NCBI RefSeq assembly: GCF_023973825.1
Contig: NC_090124.1
Span: 960,501-1,024,500 of the forward strand
Source: Plasmodium brasilianum
Lineage: Eukaryota > Apicomplexa > Aconoidasida > Haemosporida > Plasmodiidae
Direction of reading: 5' to 3'
DNA length: 64,000 nt
In this document: positions 1 to 32,694 of the stretch, one piece after another
How positions within the stretch are numbered: the stretch's first letter is position 1
Layout of the letters: every line of letters begins with the position of its first letter
Notes under the pieces: model-generated
Told to the model about the DNA's origin: nothing
Seen by the model: the letters and a program-made list of their open reading frames with translations, nothing else
The model's database searches: none
Translations under genes and position numbers: made by a program

Positions 1-22181
<22,181 letters not shown>

Positions 22182-22716
22182 GTTCTCTTCTCTTCCCTTT
22201 TTTGTTTTTAAATTAATTTTTTCTTTAATTATAATATTTTTAGTACATCTTGAAATGTTGCTTCATAATATATATTTACTTCAATATACATAAATATATA
22301 TTTCATGTTATAAATGTATACATACATGTGCATATATGCCATATACATCATATATATATATATAATATTATGTATACAAACATATAAACTATGAATAGCA
22401 TATATATATATATTCATATAAAATTATATACATAATATATACATAAATATGTACATCTGGATTGATTTTTGAAACTCTAGATTTTCTTAGATATTGAACA
22501 TTTAGATGATATTTAAAAATATGTATCATTAAATTTTTTTTAAACCAATCATTTTCCTTAAAAAAAAAAAGCCATAAAAAAGTTAAGAATTAACCAATTT
22601 TTCAAAAATTGGTAATTGTAATATTTATAAAAAAAAAAAAAAAAATTAAAACTGGATAATATAGAAAATGCTTTAAACTTTATAATATTTATACGATAAC
22701 AAAAAAAAATAAATAA

Positions 22717-22753
<37 letters not shown>

Positions 22754-24415
22754 CATCCTTTGCATAATTCCTAAAGTTCTTCAAAAAAAATTTTCAAAAT
22801 TTTTAAAGAAAAAATTTTTTCTGTCGCACTGGCAAAAAATATTAGAGCGGAAAAAAAAATATAAATGTATACATTTATATATAAATATACATAATATATT
22901 TTATATACATATATATATATTTTATGCACATAATCATGTATATTACTTTATACAAAGATGATACATAAATATTCAATTATAGTATTATAAGCAAAAATTA
23001 ATGTCATACGTACGTCCTAAGCTCATGAAGCCTTTTTAGTTTTCAATAAAAAACAAAAAAGATCAGGTGAAACACTTTTTTTTCTGTAAAAAGAAAAATT
23101 TAGAATGAATAAATTTGTTTTTATTACAAAAAAATGTATATATCAAGAAATTTAAAATTACATTTTCCTTTAAAGGGTTTCCTTATATATACAGTATTAT
23201 CTTTTTGAATTTTTTTTATTTTTTTGTTACATATTTTTTTTTTATATTTACAACTTTAAGGCAAAAAAATGTATGTAATTATATAAAATATATATGTACG
23301 TAACGTACAACATGAATATTTTTAAGTTGCCCTTTTTAGAATACCACTGCACATATTATTTATCAATTTGGTAATAAATAATATATTAAAATTAATGAAG
23401 GACAATATATATCAACAAATATAAAGAACCCAATAGACATATAATTTCAACTTTAAAAAAAATTTCATAATCTTACTGTTTGGATATATAACCTAAGTTT
23501 ATAGTTTACCATTGTTAGTAAGACTTTAACTCATATTCATACTAATGAAGATCAATTAGAGCTGTATAAGCATATATATAATGTTTATATATAATTACAT
23601 AAAATATAATAAAAAAAAAAAAAAAAATTTTATTCAGATTTTATCTAAATATTTATGGACATAATGTTCTGATTAATATAAATATTTTTACAGAATAACT
23701 TCTAAAACTACCATAATTATATATATAACAAATTAACATGTAACAGACACTATCTTATATGAATATGTATATATATACATTATGTATTATATGGACATGC
23801 ATAATTTTAAAAAATTGTCCAAATTACAATCATTGAAATATTGGTAATATATCAAAGTCTAAAAAATGGGTAATCATATATATATAATATATTTTTTTTT
23901 ATCTAGTAAAATTTTTTAAATCTCTTAGGTATTATTACTACTTTCTGATGAGTATTTCATATATTAAAAAAAAAAAAATTAAACCATAAAAAGAACTTCA
24001 AAAATTTTAAAAACAAAAAAAAAAAATTGTTAAATATTACACAAAGAGCAATTACATCGAAAAATAATAAAAATATTATATAGTACATATATATACTTTG
24101 TGTGCAAATACTTTTTAAAATATATGGTATAATTTCATGGGTTTCGAATATCATTTAAAATTTATGCTTCACAATTTTTTTTTTTTTTTTTAATTTATTT
24201 TTATGTGTATATATAAATTTCATTTGAAAATTTAACTAAAAGTTTTAGTGTTTTACATGCTCAATGTTTTTTTTTTTTTTTTTTGTTCATATTGTCGCTA
24301 ATATTTCTCGTTCTTAATGTTTGTTTTACAATTTCGGTTATAATGTAATACAACATATTGCAAATATTTCATACGCTTTATAAATTATTTTTACCATTAT
24401 TTATCGTTTTCCATA
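22182..24415. other. Intergenic, 5' of SET1 and 3' of the Rrp7-like gene
   Basis: About 2.2 kb of AT-rich DNA with poly(A), poly(T) and (TA)n runs (for example 22722-22750). It must hold the SET1 promoter and 5' UTR, and the 3' UTR of the downstream-facing Rrp7-like gene. Short reading frames here are built from homopolymers, and I saw no convincing gene. Confidence 0.6.
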
Positions 24416-25483
24416 CTATTTTTTATGCTTTTTTTTTTTTTCTTTTGTAAAAATATTGTTTGAATTTCCCAAAATATCCTTTTTTCGAAATAGATAAAAA
24501 TTTTCATGAATTTTGACTTTCTTTTTTTTTTTTAAATAACTAATTTTTTCATTTGTGGATGAAAAAATTGAATTTACAAATTCCGGCTTGTCTGAAACAT
24601 TCTGAACAATTTTAAACCCATCCTTATCAATTAAGCGTTTTTTTTTTTTTCTTCCTTTGTTCTTATTTAAATTTAAAATATCCTTAATTATTACCTTTTT
24701 TCCGTAAAACAAATTATAATGGTTATCATAATAATTTTTTAAGTAGTAGATAAATTTTTTTTTTTCCAAATGTATAGAATATGGTACCTGTATATTGCTT
24801 TTAAAATACTCATTTATATTAACAGTATATGCTAAGATTATTTCAATTACATTTTTTTCCTCGTAAAATAAGTATATACAATAAGCAAAATTTTTAAAAT
24901 TTTTAGATAAATATGCTTTTTCTATAAGATTAAAACATTTTATTCTTCCAAATTTCGAAAAAAATGCCTTTAATTTTTCTCCATTAATTATATTGTCAAG
25001 CGCAGCTACGCATAGAGTTTCACCGTTCGAGTTATCACCTTCAGATATGTCTTTACAATTCGCTATAAACAACTATGACGCAATAAAATTGAAACCTCAT
25101 GCACATATATATAAAATTGTAAGCACGAATGTGTATATATAATATATACATACATACATACATTTATATATATATATATATATATATAAACATATGTGAA
25201 CTTATATGCTCATATAACTGTATGCAGGTGTATATTTTCATTATATGCGTAAAAAGTAAAGGACTATTAAAATTTAATAAAGTTGCACATTCATTTCATT
25301 GTTTCCATAAAAATTTTATACGCGTTTCTCATATTTAATTATGTTATCTCAATATCAACTTTATTTACACGTACGCATACATGTTACTACTTTTTTCTTT
25401 TATTCTTTTACATTTATTGTTGCAAGAGGGTTATCTTCAATAGGTACACTCAATATGCGAAAGTGTTTTAAAATTTTCTTCAT
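24416..25483 (-). CDS. RRP7: Rrp7-like ribosomal RNA processing protein, two exons
   Basis: Likely nucleolar factor of 40S subunit assembly (Rrp7/RRP7A family). Exon 1 is 25412-25483, 24 codons: 'MKKILKHFRILSVPIEDNPL' then ATIN, with a GTAAAA donor. Exon 2 is 24416-25072, preceded by CATAG, in phase 0. The join reads ATIN-LFIANCKDIS, matching the family's N-terminal strand before a degenerate RRM ('GETLCVAALDNIINGEKLKA', 'FFSKFGRIKCFNL'). The C-terminal part has 'IDKDGFKIVQ' and 'ENFYLFRKKDI', resembling the Rrp7 motifs D-x-D-G-F and F-Y-x-F-Q. Total about 242 aa, near the usual 280-300. The 339-bp intron explains why exon 2 has no ATG start. Identification is by motif resemblance only. A generic RRM protein is the alternative. 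Confidence 0.62.
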
Positions 25484-27018
25484 TTTAAAAAAAATTAAAA
25501 TAAAAATTAAAATAACAAGTGTTTCATTTCAATTTTCTGTTTCATTATTATATATAAATATATTAAATATATAAACAAAGGTGTAAATTATTATAAAAAT
25601 ATATTAATTAGTCTTGTTTCTTTTCTTATGATGTTCATAAATCAAAGGAAAAATTGTTATAGTTTTGTAAGAGAAGATGGCAAAATTTTTACTAAATATT
25701 ATTTAAATTAAAAGATTAAAGAAAAAATAAAAAAAAGGCACCAGAAAAAATTATCACAAATACGAATACATGTATGTAGGGAATGTAAATATTATAGTAA
25801 TTATATAGTATGCATCTATACATAATTTAAATTGCCAATATTAAAATGTAGGAAAAATATTTTAAGCATAAAATTTCTTCAAATGCATATATTTTTCATA
25901 AAATTTTTCCTTGCTTGTTTTTACCTATGCTACAGAAGGATATATATAAATAAAATATATATATAGGTACATTTATGTACATGTACATAATATACATATG
26001 TAATATATATATATATATATATACATTACATATTTGTACCTATTGAAACAAAATGTTATTTTTGTTTTTGCTGAAATAAGTTTTTTTTCCTCCCTTTTGC
26101 TGTTAAAATTACATTTAATAATTATAAAAGTAATTACTATTTAATAAGAAATTCTTTTGTTTTTTATTAATTTTTATATCCATAGATACAGTTTAATCTT
26201 TTTTTTTTTTTCTTTTCCACATTGGCTTTTTTAATGATACTTTATGTATTGATTTTATTTTTTGATTTTCGCTCTTTTTCCTTTTAATTCCAATATTACA
26301 TATATTTGAGTTCTATTAATTTTTAATTTATATTTTGTTAGATTTATCCGTACATATTATATTTTTACTGTTTCCCCTAAACTTTTTTTTTTTTTTTCTT
26401 AATGGCAAATAAGAATATATTATCCCTCATTTTAATATAGCGTTCTAACGTTTTTACATTTCTTATTAATTTCGTTTTAGGCTTTTGCTTTTATATCATT
26501 AATTTTTAATATATATACCTCTTTTTTTTTTTTATGTATTTTCCAACATTTTTAATAAATATTGGTAATATTCCTTACATATTGTTAACACTTATACGAG
26601 ATACAATTTTGAAACATTTATATATGCCTACTTTATAATATATATTTGTATAGATGTTTTTTTCTTGTAAAAATTATAATTCTTAAGAAAAGGATAATTA
26701 GTTAATTATTTTACCTTCATATTTTATACGAAATAATTGTAGGTATAAAGAAAACAAAGGTAAGGAATCAAAAATAACTGATAGCAACATTTCCATTTTG
26801 TTCATTCATGTATGTCTTTATTTATATACATTTAAGTGTATATATCTATATATACATACGTATAATATATCCATAATCATCAACCTTGTATGTTAAAATT
26901 TTGCACATGGAATCGTCCATTTGTTAAATGAGGATACCTATATATAAAATCCCCTGACAGTTTTCGTAACATCGATTTTTTTAAAAAAATTTTGTTGTAG
27001 TTTTTGAATTTATATACA
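25484..27018. promoter_or_regulatory. Divergent intergenic promoter region, Rrp7-like gene and AAT1
   Basis: About 1.5 kb between two genes that face away from each other, so both promoters and 5' UTRs should lie here. It is very AT-rich with many poly(T) tracts. A T-rich TTGTTGTAG just before 27001 looks like a splice acceptor and may end a 5' UTR intron of AAT1. No other coding signal was seen. Confidence 0.5.
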
Positions 27019-29281
27019 ATGAATGAAAATGGGTCAGTAGCCGCCTATGACCACAATTCTAAAATAGAAAATGAACAAAGCTCATATAAAGGTAAACACG
27101 ATAATGAAAATATAAATGATTACAAAAATTCTTTATACGTAGAAGAGGGTAGTAATATGAACGGATATGTTAATGGTTACATAGAAGCTAATGAAAAGAG
27201 CAATCACATTTCATCGAAGTCTAGTGTAAAAACTGTATATCCATTAAATAAGAAAAAGAACAAATATAAGAAAAAATATAAGAATATCTATGAGAAAGAA
27301 ATAAACATAAATGGGGGAAATTGTAAAATAAATCAATACGTAAATTTAGGCGATAATGACAAAGATAATGAGAATGATAATTATAACGACATTGGAAATA
27401 TAGGTGCAAATTATTACGAAATAAACACAAGTGTAAGTTATGACGAAGAAAATAAAGTTGTTGAGGCATTGGAGGGGGGGAAATATGTACACCAAGTAGC
27501 AGAAGTAGCAGAAATAGGAGTTGAACAAGCAGAAGTTGGACATTCAGAAATTGAACATGCAGAAGTTGGACATTCAGAAATTGAACATGCAGAAGTTGGA
27601 CATTCAGAAATTGAACATGCAGAAGTGGAAGCAGAAATAGAAGAAATGGAAGTAGAAGAAGAAAGAAAAAGAATAAGGAAAAAAAATTGGAAAGGAAGAA
27701 CATTTAGTCGTTTTACACCTGGTGGTGTACGCTCTAGCACCGTGCTATTTTTATGTACTGCTATAGGTGTGGGTTTTCTGTCTTTTCCTTATGTTTTTTC
27801 AAAATTAGGTATAATTTTAAGTGTTATTCTTATCTTTTTGAACGCAATAGAATCTTATGTGACTACAAATATCTTATGCTTATCATCATTAGAGCATAAT
27901 ACATTTGTATATGGGAATTTGTTAAAAAAGATTGGACACAAATATCATAAAACAATAATTGATATTGGGTTAACGTTTGGTTTTCTTTCTAGCTATATAT
28001 TAATATTAATACTCATAAGTAATTTTTTAAGTAGTATTTTTTATGTATTTAATTTTCCAGCCTTTTTTTGTAATCACATATTTTTAATTATTGTGATTTG
28101 TTTATTAATTTTACCAGTAACCTTTCGAGATCAAGTAGGATCATTAAATTCGTTTCTTGTTTTTTCCTTGTTTTCCTTATCTATAACAGTCCTAACGATT
28201 GGATGGCAAACCCGATATTATTATAACTTATTAAATGATAAGAAAATAGTTTTATTTAATATAGATATACATTTTTTTAAATGTTTTAACATTTTGCTAT
28301 TTTCATTTTCCCAGCAACCAAATGCATGTTTCATAACAGGACAGTTTAATCAGCCAACCCACAAAAGATTAACTAAATCAGCATATAGAAGTGTTTTATT
28401 ACAAATAATATTTTATACATTATTTGGATTTTTAGGATATTTATCTTTTTTAAATACAGCTAAAGATAATGTTGTATTAAATTATGAAGATTCAAACGTG
28501 TCAATACTTTTATGTAAATTTCTTTTATCCGTAACCTTTTTTTTTTCCGTTCCTTTGAATTTTATGGGATCTTATTCAAGTATTTTATCCTTATACCAAT
28601 CTGGCCGTAATAGGTTTTTAAGATTGTATTTATATATTTTTAGAAGAAATAGATATTCAGAAAATTTATCAGCACTTTTAAGAGAAGACACACAAAACCC
28701 ATTTCAAGAAAATATACCTGATGATGTTACCGAAAATACAAGCACACATGAATCGCAAACTGATGACAAAGATCAGAGAATGCTTGTTTCAATTTGTGTA
28801 ACCATTCTATGCGCCCTTATAGCATTCAATGTTAAAAAGTTGTCGAATGTTATAGGAATTGGTGGAGGAATAACTTCAACCCTCATTTCGTGGTAAGACA
28901 AAATATATAAATAAAAAATTAAGTGCACACTTATACACTTTGCATGTACATGTTCACATGTATATATATATGTTTATGTATAACCGTGTACATGTTACAA
29001 CTCAGGTTCTTTTTAAAAAATTAAAAAATTGAGCACATTTTGTATGCATGTTTTTTGACCGCTTCCTAGTGACAAATATACAACCTTTTTATTTTTATTC
29101 TTATATTTATTTTTATATTTTTTTTTTTTTTTTCAGCCTTTTACCCAATTTGATTTATTTCAAAAACAGACATAATGTTAAAAACCGTTTTGAAAGATAT
29201 TTAACTTTATGCATGCTATTTTTTTTTTCATTTATGGGTTTTTTTTCAGTCATTGTTACATCATTAGTTTTAATTTTTTAA
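27019..29281 (+). CDS. AAT1: Amino acid transporter AAT1, two exons
   Basis: Multi-spanning transporter of the AAAP/SLC36-38-like family. The P. falciparum orthologue is placed at the digestive vacuole and linked to chloroquine response. Exon 1 is 27019-28892 and ends at a GTAAGA donor. Exon 2 is 29137-29281 after TTTCAG, in phase 2, giving 'LISC' + 'LLPNLIYF'. The total is 672 aa. The first ~230 residues are hydrophilic, with a threefold 10-residue repeat. The membrane core begins at 'SSTVLFLCTAIGVGFLSFPY', a typical first helix of the family, and about ten hydrophobic segments follow, the last in exon 2. The ATG at 27019 is chosen because the frame extends upstream only to a TTG. Without exon 2 the protein would lose its last helix. 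Confidence 0.88.
27533..27625 (+). repeat. 30-bp tandem repeat in AAT1 N-terminus (VGHSEIEHAE)
   Basis: Three identical or near-identical 30-bp units code for V-G-H-S-E-I-E-H-A-E at about residues 172-201, followed by a partial, more acidic copy (VEAEIEEMEVEEE). It lies in the cytosolic-type N-terminal extension just before the first membrane helix. Confidence 0.85.
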
Positions 29282-29605
29282 CCAAAAGGTGATGGAGTTT
29301 ACCCTTGCAGTAACATAATTTATTTATTCATATGATTTTTCATGTATTAACGTAATTACTCATTTATTTGTGTATTTACGCATTAATTCATTTATTGATG
29401 TATTTACGTATTTCTTTCTTTTTTCATTTTTCTTTTTTCTTTTTTTTTTAAATATTTATAAATTTTTCGTGAATGAAAGTGTTGTTTCTAACATGTATAC
29501 ATATTTTCTTCAGATGAAACTGCAACAGTTTGGATGAAAAAATAACAAATAAATGCTCTTTCCAAGATATCATAACAAATATATCCATCCATATAATATA
29601 TATAT

Positions 29606-29649
<44 letters not shown>

Positions 29650-30597
29650 GTCTATATAAGTATGTATAAATAAATAACTTTGCGAGAACATAAGTGATGG
29701 AGGACGAGTTAATAAAATTAACAAAAGGGTACGATATTTACTTTATAAACAACAATTACGAGGTTTTGAGTATGATTACAGCTATACTAAATACAAAACA
29801 TTTAGCACTTTTTTGTATGTAAATAGTCATTCTCTTATCATTTGTTCTTATATTAAATGTATAATACAAAGATGAGAGTCGTAATATAGCACAAGATGAG
29901 TTAGGTGTGGAATAGGAAATAAAAAAAAAAAAAAAAAACTGTTAAAAATTACACAAAAATCGGGGAAACAAATAAGGATAACAGGTATTCATACATTTAA
30001 AATGGAAGTATAAATATATATATATATATGTACGTATGTATGTATATATATGGACTATTATTGCATTCACTAATTTAAAAAAAAAAAAAAAAAAAGCTCT
30101 TATATAATAAAGTTCATGCAATCATGTATGTCCCTTTTTTAAAATTTTTGTGATGTCTGAACATTACTTCTTGTATATCTTTTCTTTTCCCCCCCCCCTG
30201 ATGTTTATCTCTAAGATATGTACTATACATTTGCTGAAGTATCAATGTGAGGTGTGTTATGATATATTTCTTTTATGAATATAATTATTTAATGTGTAAA
30301 TGTAATATGTTTCTGTGCGTTAAGAAATAAGGGTACACCTAAATATGGTCCTTAAATAGTAAATGTACATTATGTGTTCAGTTGAATATACCTCAAATCT
30401 AACATATATATATATATATATATATTCGTAAATTACCGTTTCACTGCTACATATAATGGTGAAGTTGTATAAACAAAGTAAACGAATAATTCTCTACACT
30501 TATCCCTATTTAACATTATATGATGAGTACATGGTTTATTTATAACACTTTCTGTGATGTACGCTATACAATTAAAATATCCCTGTGATTGGTATTA
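29282..30597. other. Convergent intergenic region, AAT1 and the SECp43-like gene
   Basis: About 1.3 kb between two 3' ends. It contains (TA)n at 29596-29645 and 30405-30425, poly(A) runs and a C9 run near 30190. A 41-codon open frame at 29697-29822 has coding-like composition and is reported as a finding. Otherwise I see nothing coding. Confidence 0.5.
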
Positions 30598-32694
30598 TCA
30601 GACTTTATTACCATTACTGTTACTATCCATGTTATTGTTACTGTTCCCGTTACCATTACTGTTGTTGGCATTACTCTTACTACTGTCAGTTCTATTTCCA
30701 TTACTACTATCACTGTTAACATTACTGTTATTATTGCTGTGACCATCTACACTACCACTGTTACTAATGCTATGATCGTTGTCAATTGTGTCATTATTAT
30801 GAACGCTCTGATCGTTATCAATGGTGTCGTTATTGTCAATACTATCATTATTCGTACTATTATTCGTGTTGCTATGATTTCTAATATTATTTTTATCCTT
30901 ATTATCATTTTTATTTGTATCAGCATCGTAATAATAATAATTATTATTAGGATCATTTTTATTATAATTTTTAGCACATATCCTAATATTATCACTATAA
31001 TTAATTTCTTGGATGTCACTATTTTTCCTTTGAAGTGAACTATAATTGTTATATTCATTGTTTGATGATTGAAGATTATAAAAATGTAATTCGCACGAGT
31101 CATTAGATGTATTTACATCTTTTTCATTTATTTCATCTTGTTTCGTACTATTTATTTTCTCTTCTGTACTCACATCAGAAATATTTATATTATCTGTTTT
31201 TTTTTTATCATCAAGTAAAATATTTTTCCCATTATTTCCTGAATTATCATTAATTATGTCACTAACATAATTTCCGCTATTCATTTTATAATTAATAGGG
31301 AGCTGCTTGACATTATTAGAAGAACATATGTTGTAGTTATTTACATAATTCATTTCATTGGTGTAATTGTTCATATGAGCAGTATCACCCGTGTAGTTAT
31401 TCATAAGACTAATATCTCCTGTATAAGTATTAACTGGATTAACATCCGTTCCGGTGTAATTATTTATTTGTATCATTTGACTTGTGTAATAGTTAAGATG
31501 ATTAATAGGATTAGAATAATTATTCGCATTATACGAATGCGTACTATTTGTATTAGTTGTGTAACCAGGATATGAAGTAATATTCGAATTAATGTGATCA
31601 TAATAATTTATATCATATGGATTATTTAACTTATTATTTACATTACTATAATAAAAATAACAATTTTTATTCGGGTCACAATTATTATTTTCCTCTTTAT
31701 CTGTTAGATTATTCATCATCTTGTTATTGTTTACGTGGTAAATGCTTGGAATATAACCCTCTTTGTTGTAATTATTCGCGTTATAGTTATCCGCATTATA
31801 GTTATCCGCATTATAGTTATCCGCATTATAGTTATCCGCATTATAGTTATCCGCGTTATAGTTATCCGCGTTATAGTTATCCGCGTTATAGTTATCCGCG
31901 TTATAATTATTAGTGATGTAATTATCCCTGTTATAATTGTCCTTGTTGTAGTTGTTCATGTTCATGCTTTTTAAATTATTAAACTGAACTTCATAATTCT
32001 TACTTATATAATCGTAATTATTCACCTCAGAGTTATTATTTCCTTTAATTCCATGTGATTTACTTACTTTAATTTTATACCCCTTAAAAACATATCCATC
32101 CATTTCTGCTAGAGCCCTAATACATTCTTCATAATTAAAAAAGTGTATAAAGCAATATATTTTATTATGATTTTTCTGTGTATTTTTAATCATTTTAACA
32201 AAACAAATACTATTATAAAAATTGGAAAATAAACTTTCAATTTCTTCTTTTGTTGTACTTTTAGGTAAACTGCCAACATAAATAGAATATGTCCCCTTAT
32301 CATCTAACTCTACATCTATATTTTTTTCATTAGAATTTATATTATCAGTAATATTATATTTGGCCCAGTTTAATTTAAATTTATGAATTTTTCCAGGTAT
32401 CCATTTTCCATTTAAATTATCAAAGCAATATTTTGCAATTTCGAAATTAGAGAATTCAATAAAAGCATATGAATTCTTTTGTGAATTTTTCTCTTTACAT
32501 AATTTTATTTTTATTATATCTTCTGAAAATTCATAAAACATACAATATACAATATAATTTTCATCAACTACTTCATCTTTTATTTTATCCAAGTCCCCTA
32601 CCCACAACGTTTTGGTATTGTATGAACCGTTCATGCCCTTATTTTCATAAGCTGATGTCGTCCTGTTGGTATTTTTCATTTTGTACCAAGGCAT
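30598..32694 (-). CDS. Two-RRM RNA-binding protein, SECp43 (TRNAU1AP)-like
   Basis: RNA-binding protein of 698 aa in a single exon, ATG at 32694 and TGA at 30598. RRM1 spans about residues 27-110 (RNP2 'TLWVGDL', RNP1-like 'NSYAFIEF', then 'LNGKWIPGKIHKFKLNWA'). RRM2 spans about 137-215 ('SIYVGSL', 'KIYCFIHF', 'EMDGYVFKGYKIKVS'). The TLWVGDL start, the FKLNWA end of RRM1 and the short linker closely resemble SECp43/TRNAU1AP and yeast Nam8/Ngr1-type proteins. SECp43 acts with selenocysteine tRNA, but the sequence alone cannot prove that role here. The C-terminal ~480 residues are Asn/Tyr/Ser/Asp-rich low complexity with an NADNY array, a prion-like tail. Confidence 0.78.
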   Translation of the reverse strand: MPWYKMKNTNRTTSAYENKGMNGSYNTKTLWVGDLDKIKDEVVDENYIVYCMFYEFSEDIIKIKLCKEKNSQKNSYAFIEFSNFEIAKYCFDNLNGKWIPGKIHKFKLNWAKYNITDNINSNEKNIDVELDDKGTYSIYVGSLPKSTTKEEIESLFSNFYNSICFVKMIKNTQKNHNKIYCFIHFFNYEECIRALAEMDGYVFKGYKIKVSKSHGIKGNNNSEVNNYDYISKNYEVQFNNLKSMNMNNYNKDNYNRDNYITNNYNADNYNADNYNADNYNADNYNADNYNADNYNADNYNADNYNANNYNKEGYIPSIYHVNNNKMMNNLTDKEENNNCDPNKNCYFYYSNVNNKLNNPYDINYYDHINSNITSYPGYTTNTNSTHSYNANNYSNPINHLNYYTSQMIQINNYTGTDVNPVNTYTGDISLMNNYTGDTAHMNNYTNEMNYVNNYNICSSNNVKQLPINYKMNSGNYVSDIINDNSGNNGKNILLDDKKKTDNINISDVSTEEKINSTKQDEINEKDVNTSNDSCELHFYNLQSSNNEYNNYSSLQRKNSDIQEINYSDNIRICAKNYNKNDPNNNYYYYDADTNKNDNKDKNNIRNHSNTNNSTNNDSIDNNDTIDNDQSVHNNDTIDNDHSISNSGSVDGHSNNNSNVNSDSSNGNRTDSSKSNANNSNGNGNSNNNMDSNSNGNKV
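31785..31910 (-). repeat. 15-bp tandem repeat coding NADNY
   Basis: Eight to nine copies of a 15-bp unit (plus strand 'gttatccgcattata' and a 'gcg' variant) encode N-A-D-N-Y at about residues 261-305 of the SECp43-like protein. Copies differ only at the third base of the Ala codon (gca/gcg on the plus strand), in two blocks. Confidence 0.88.
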
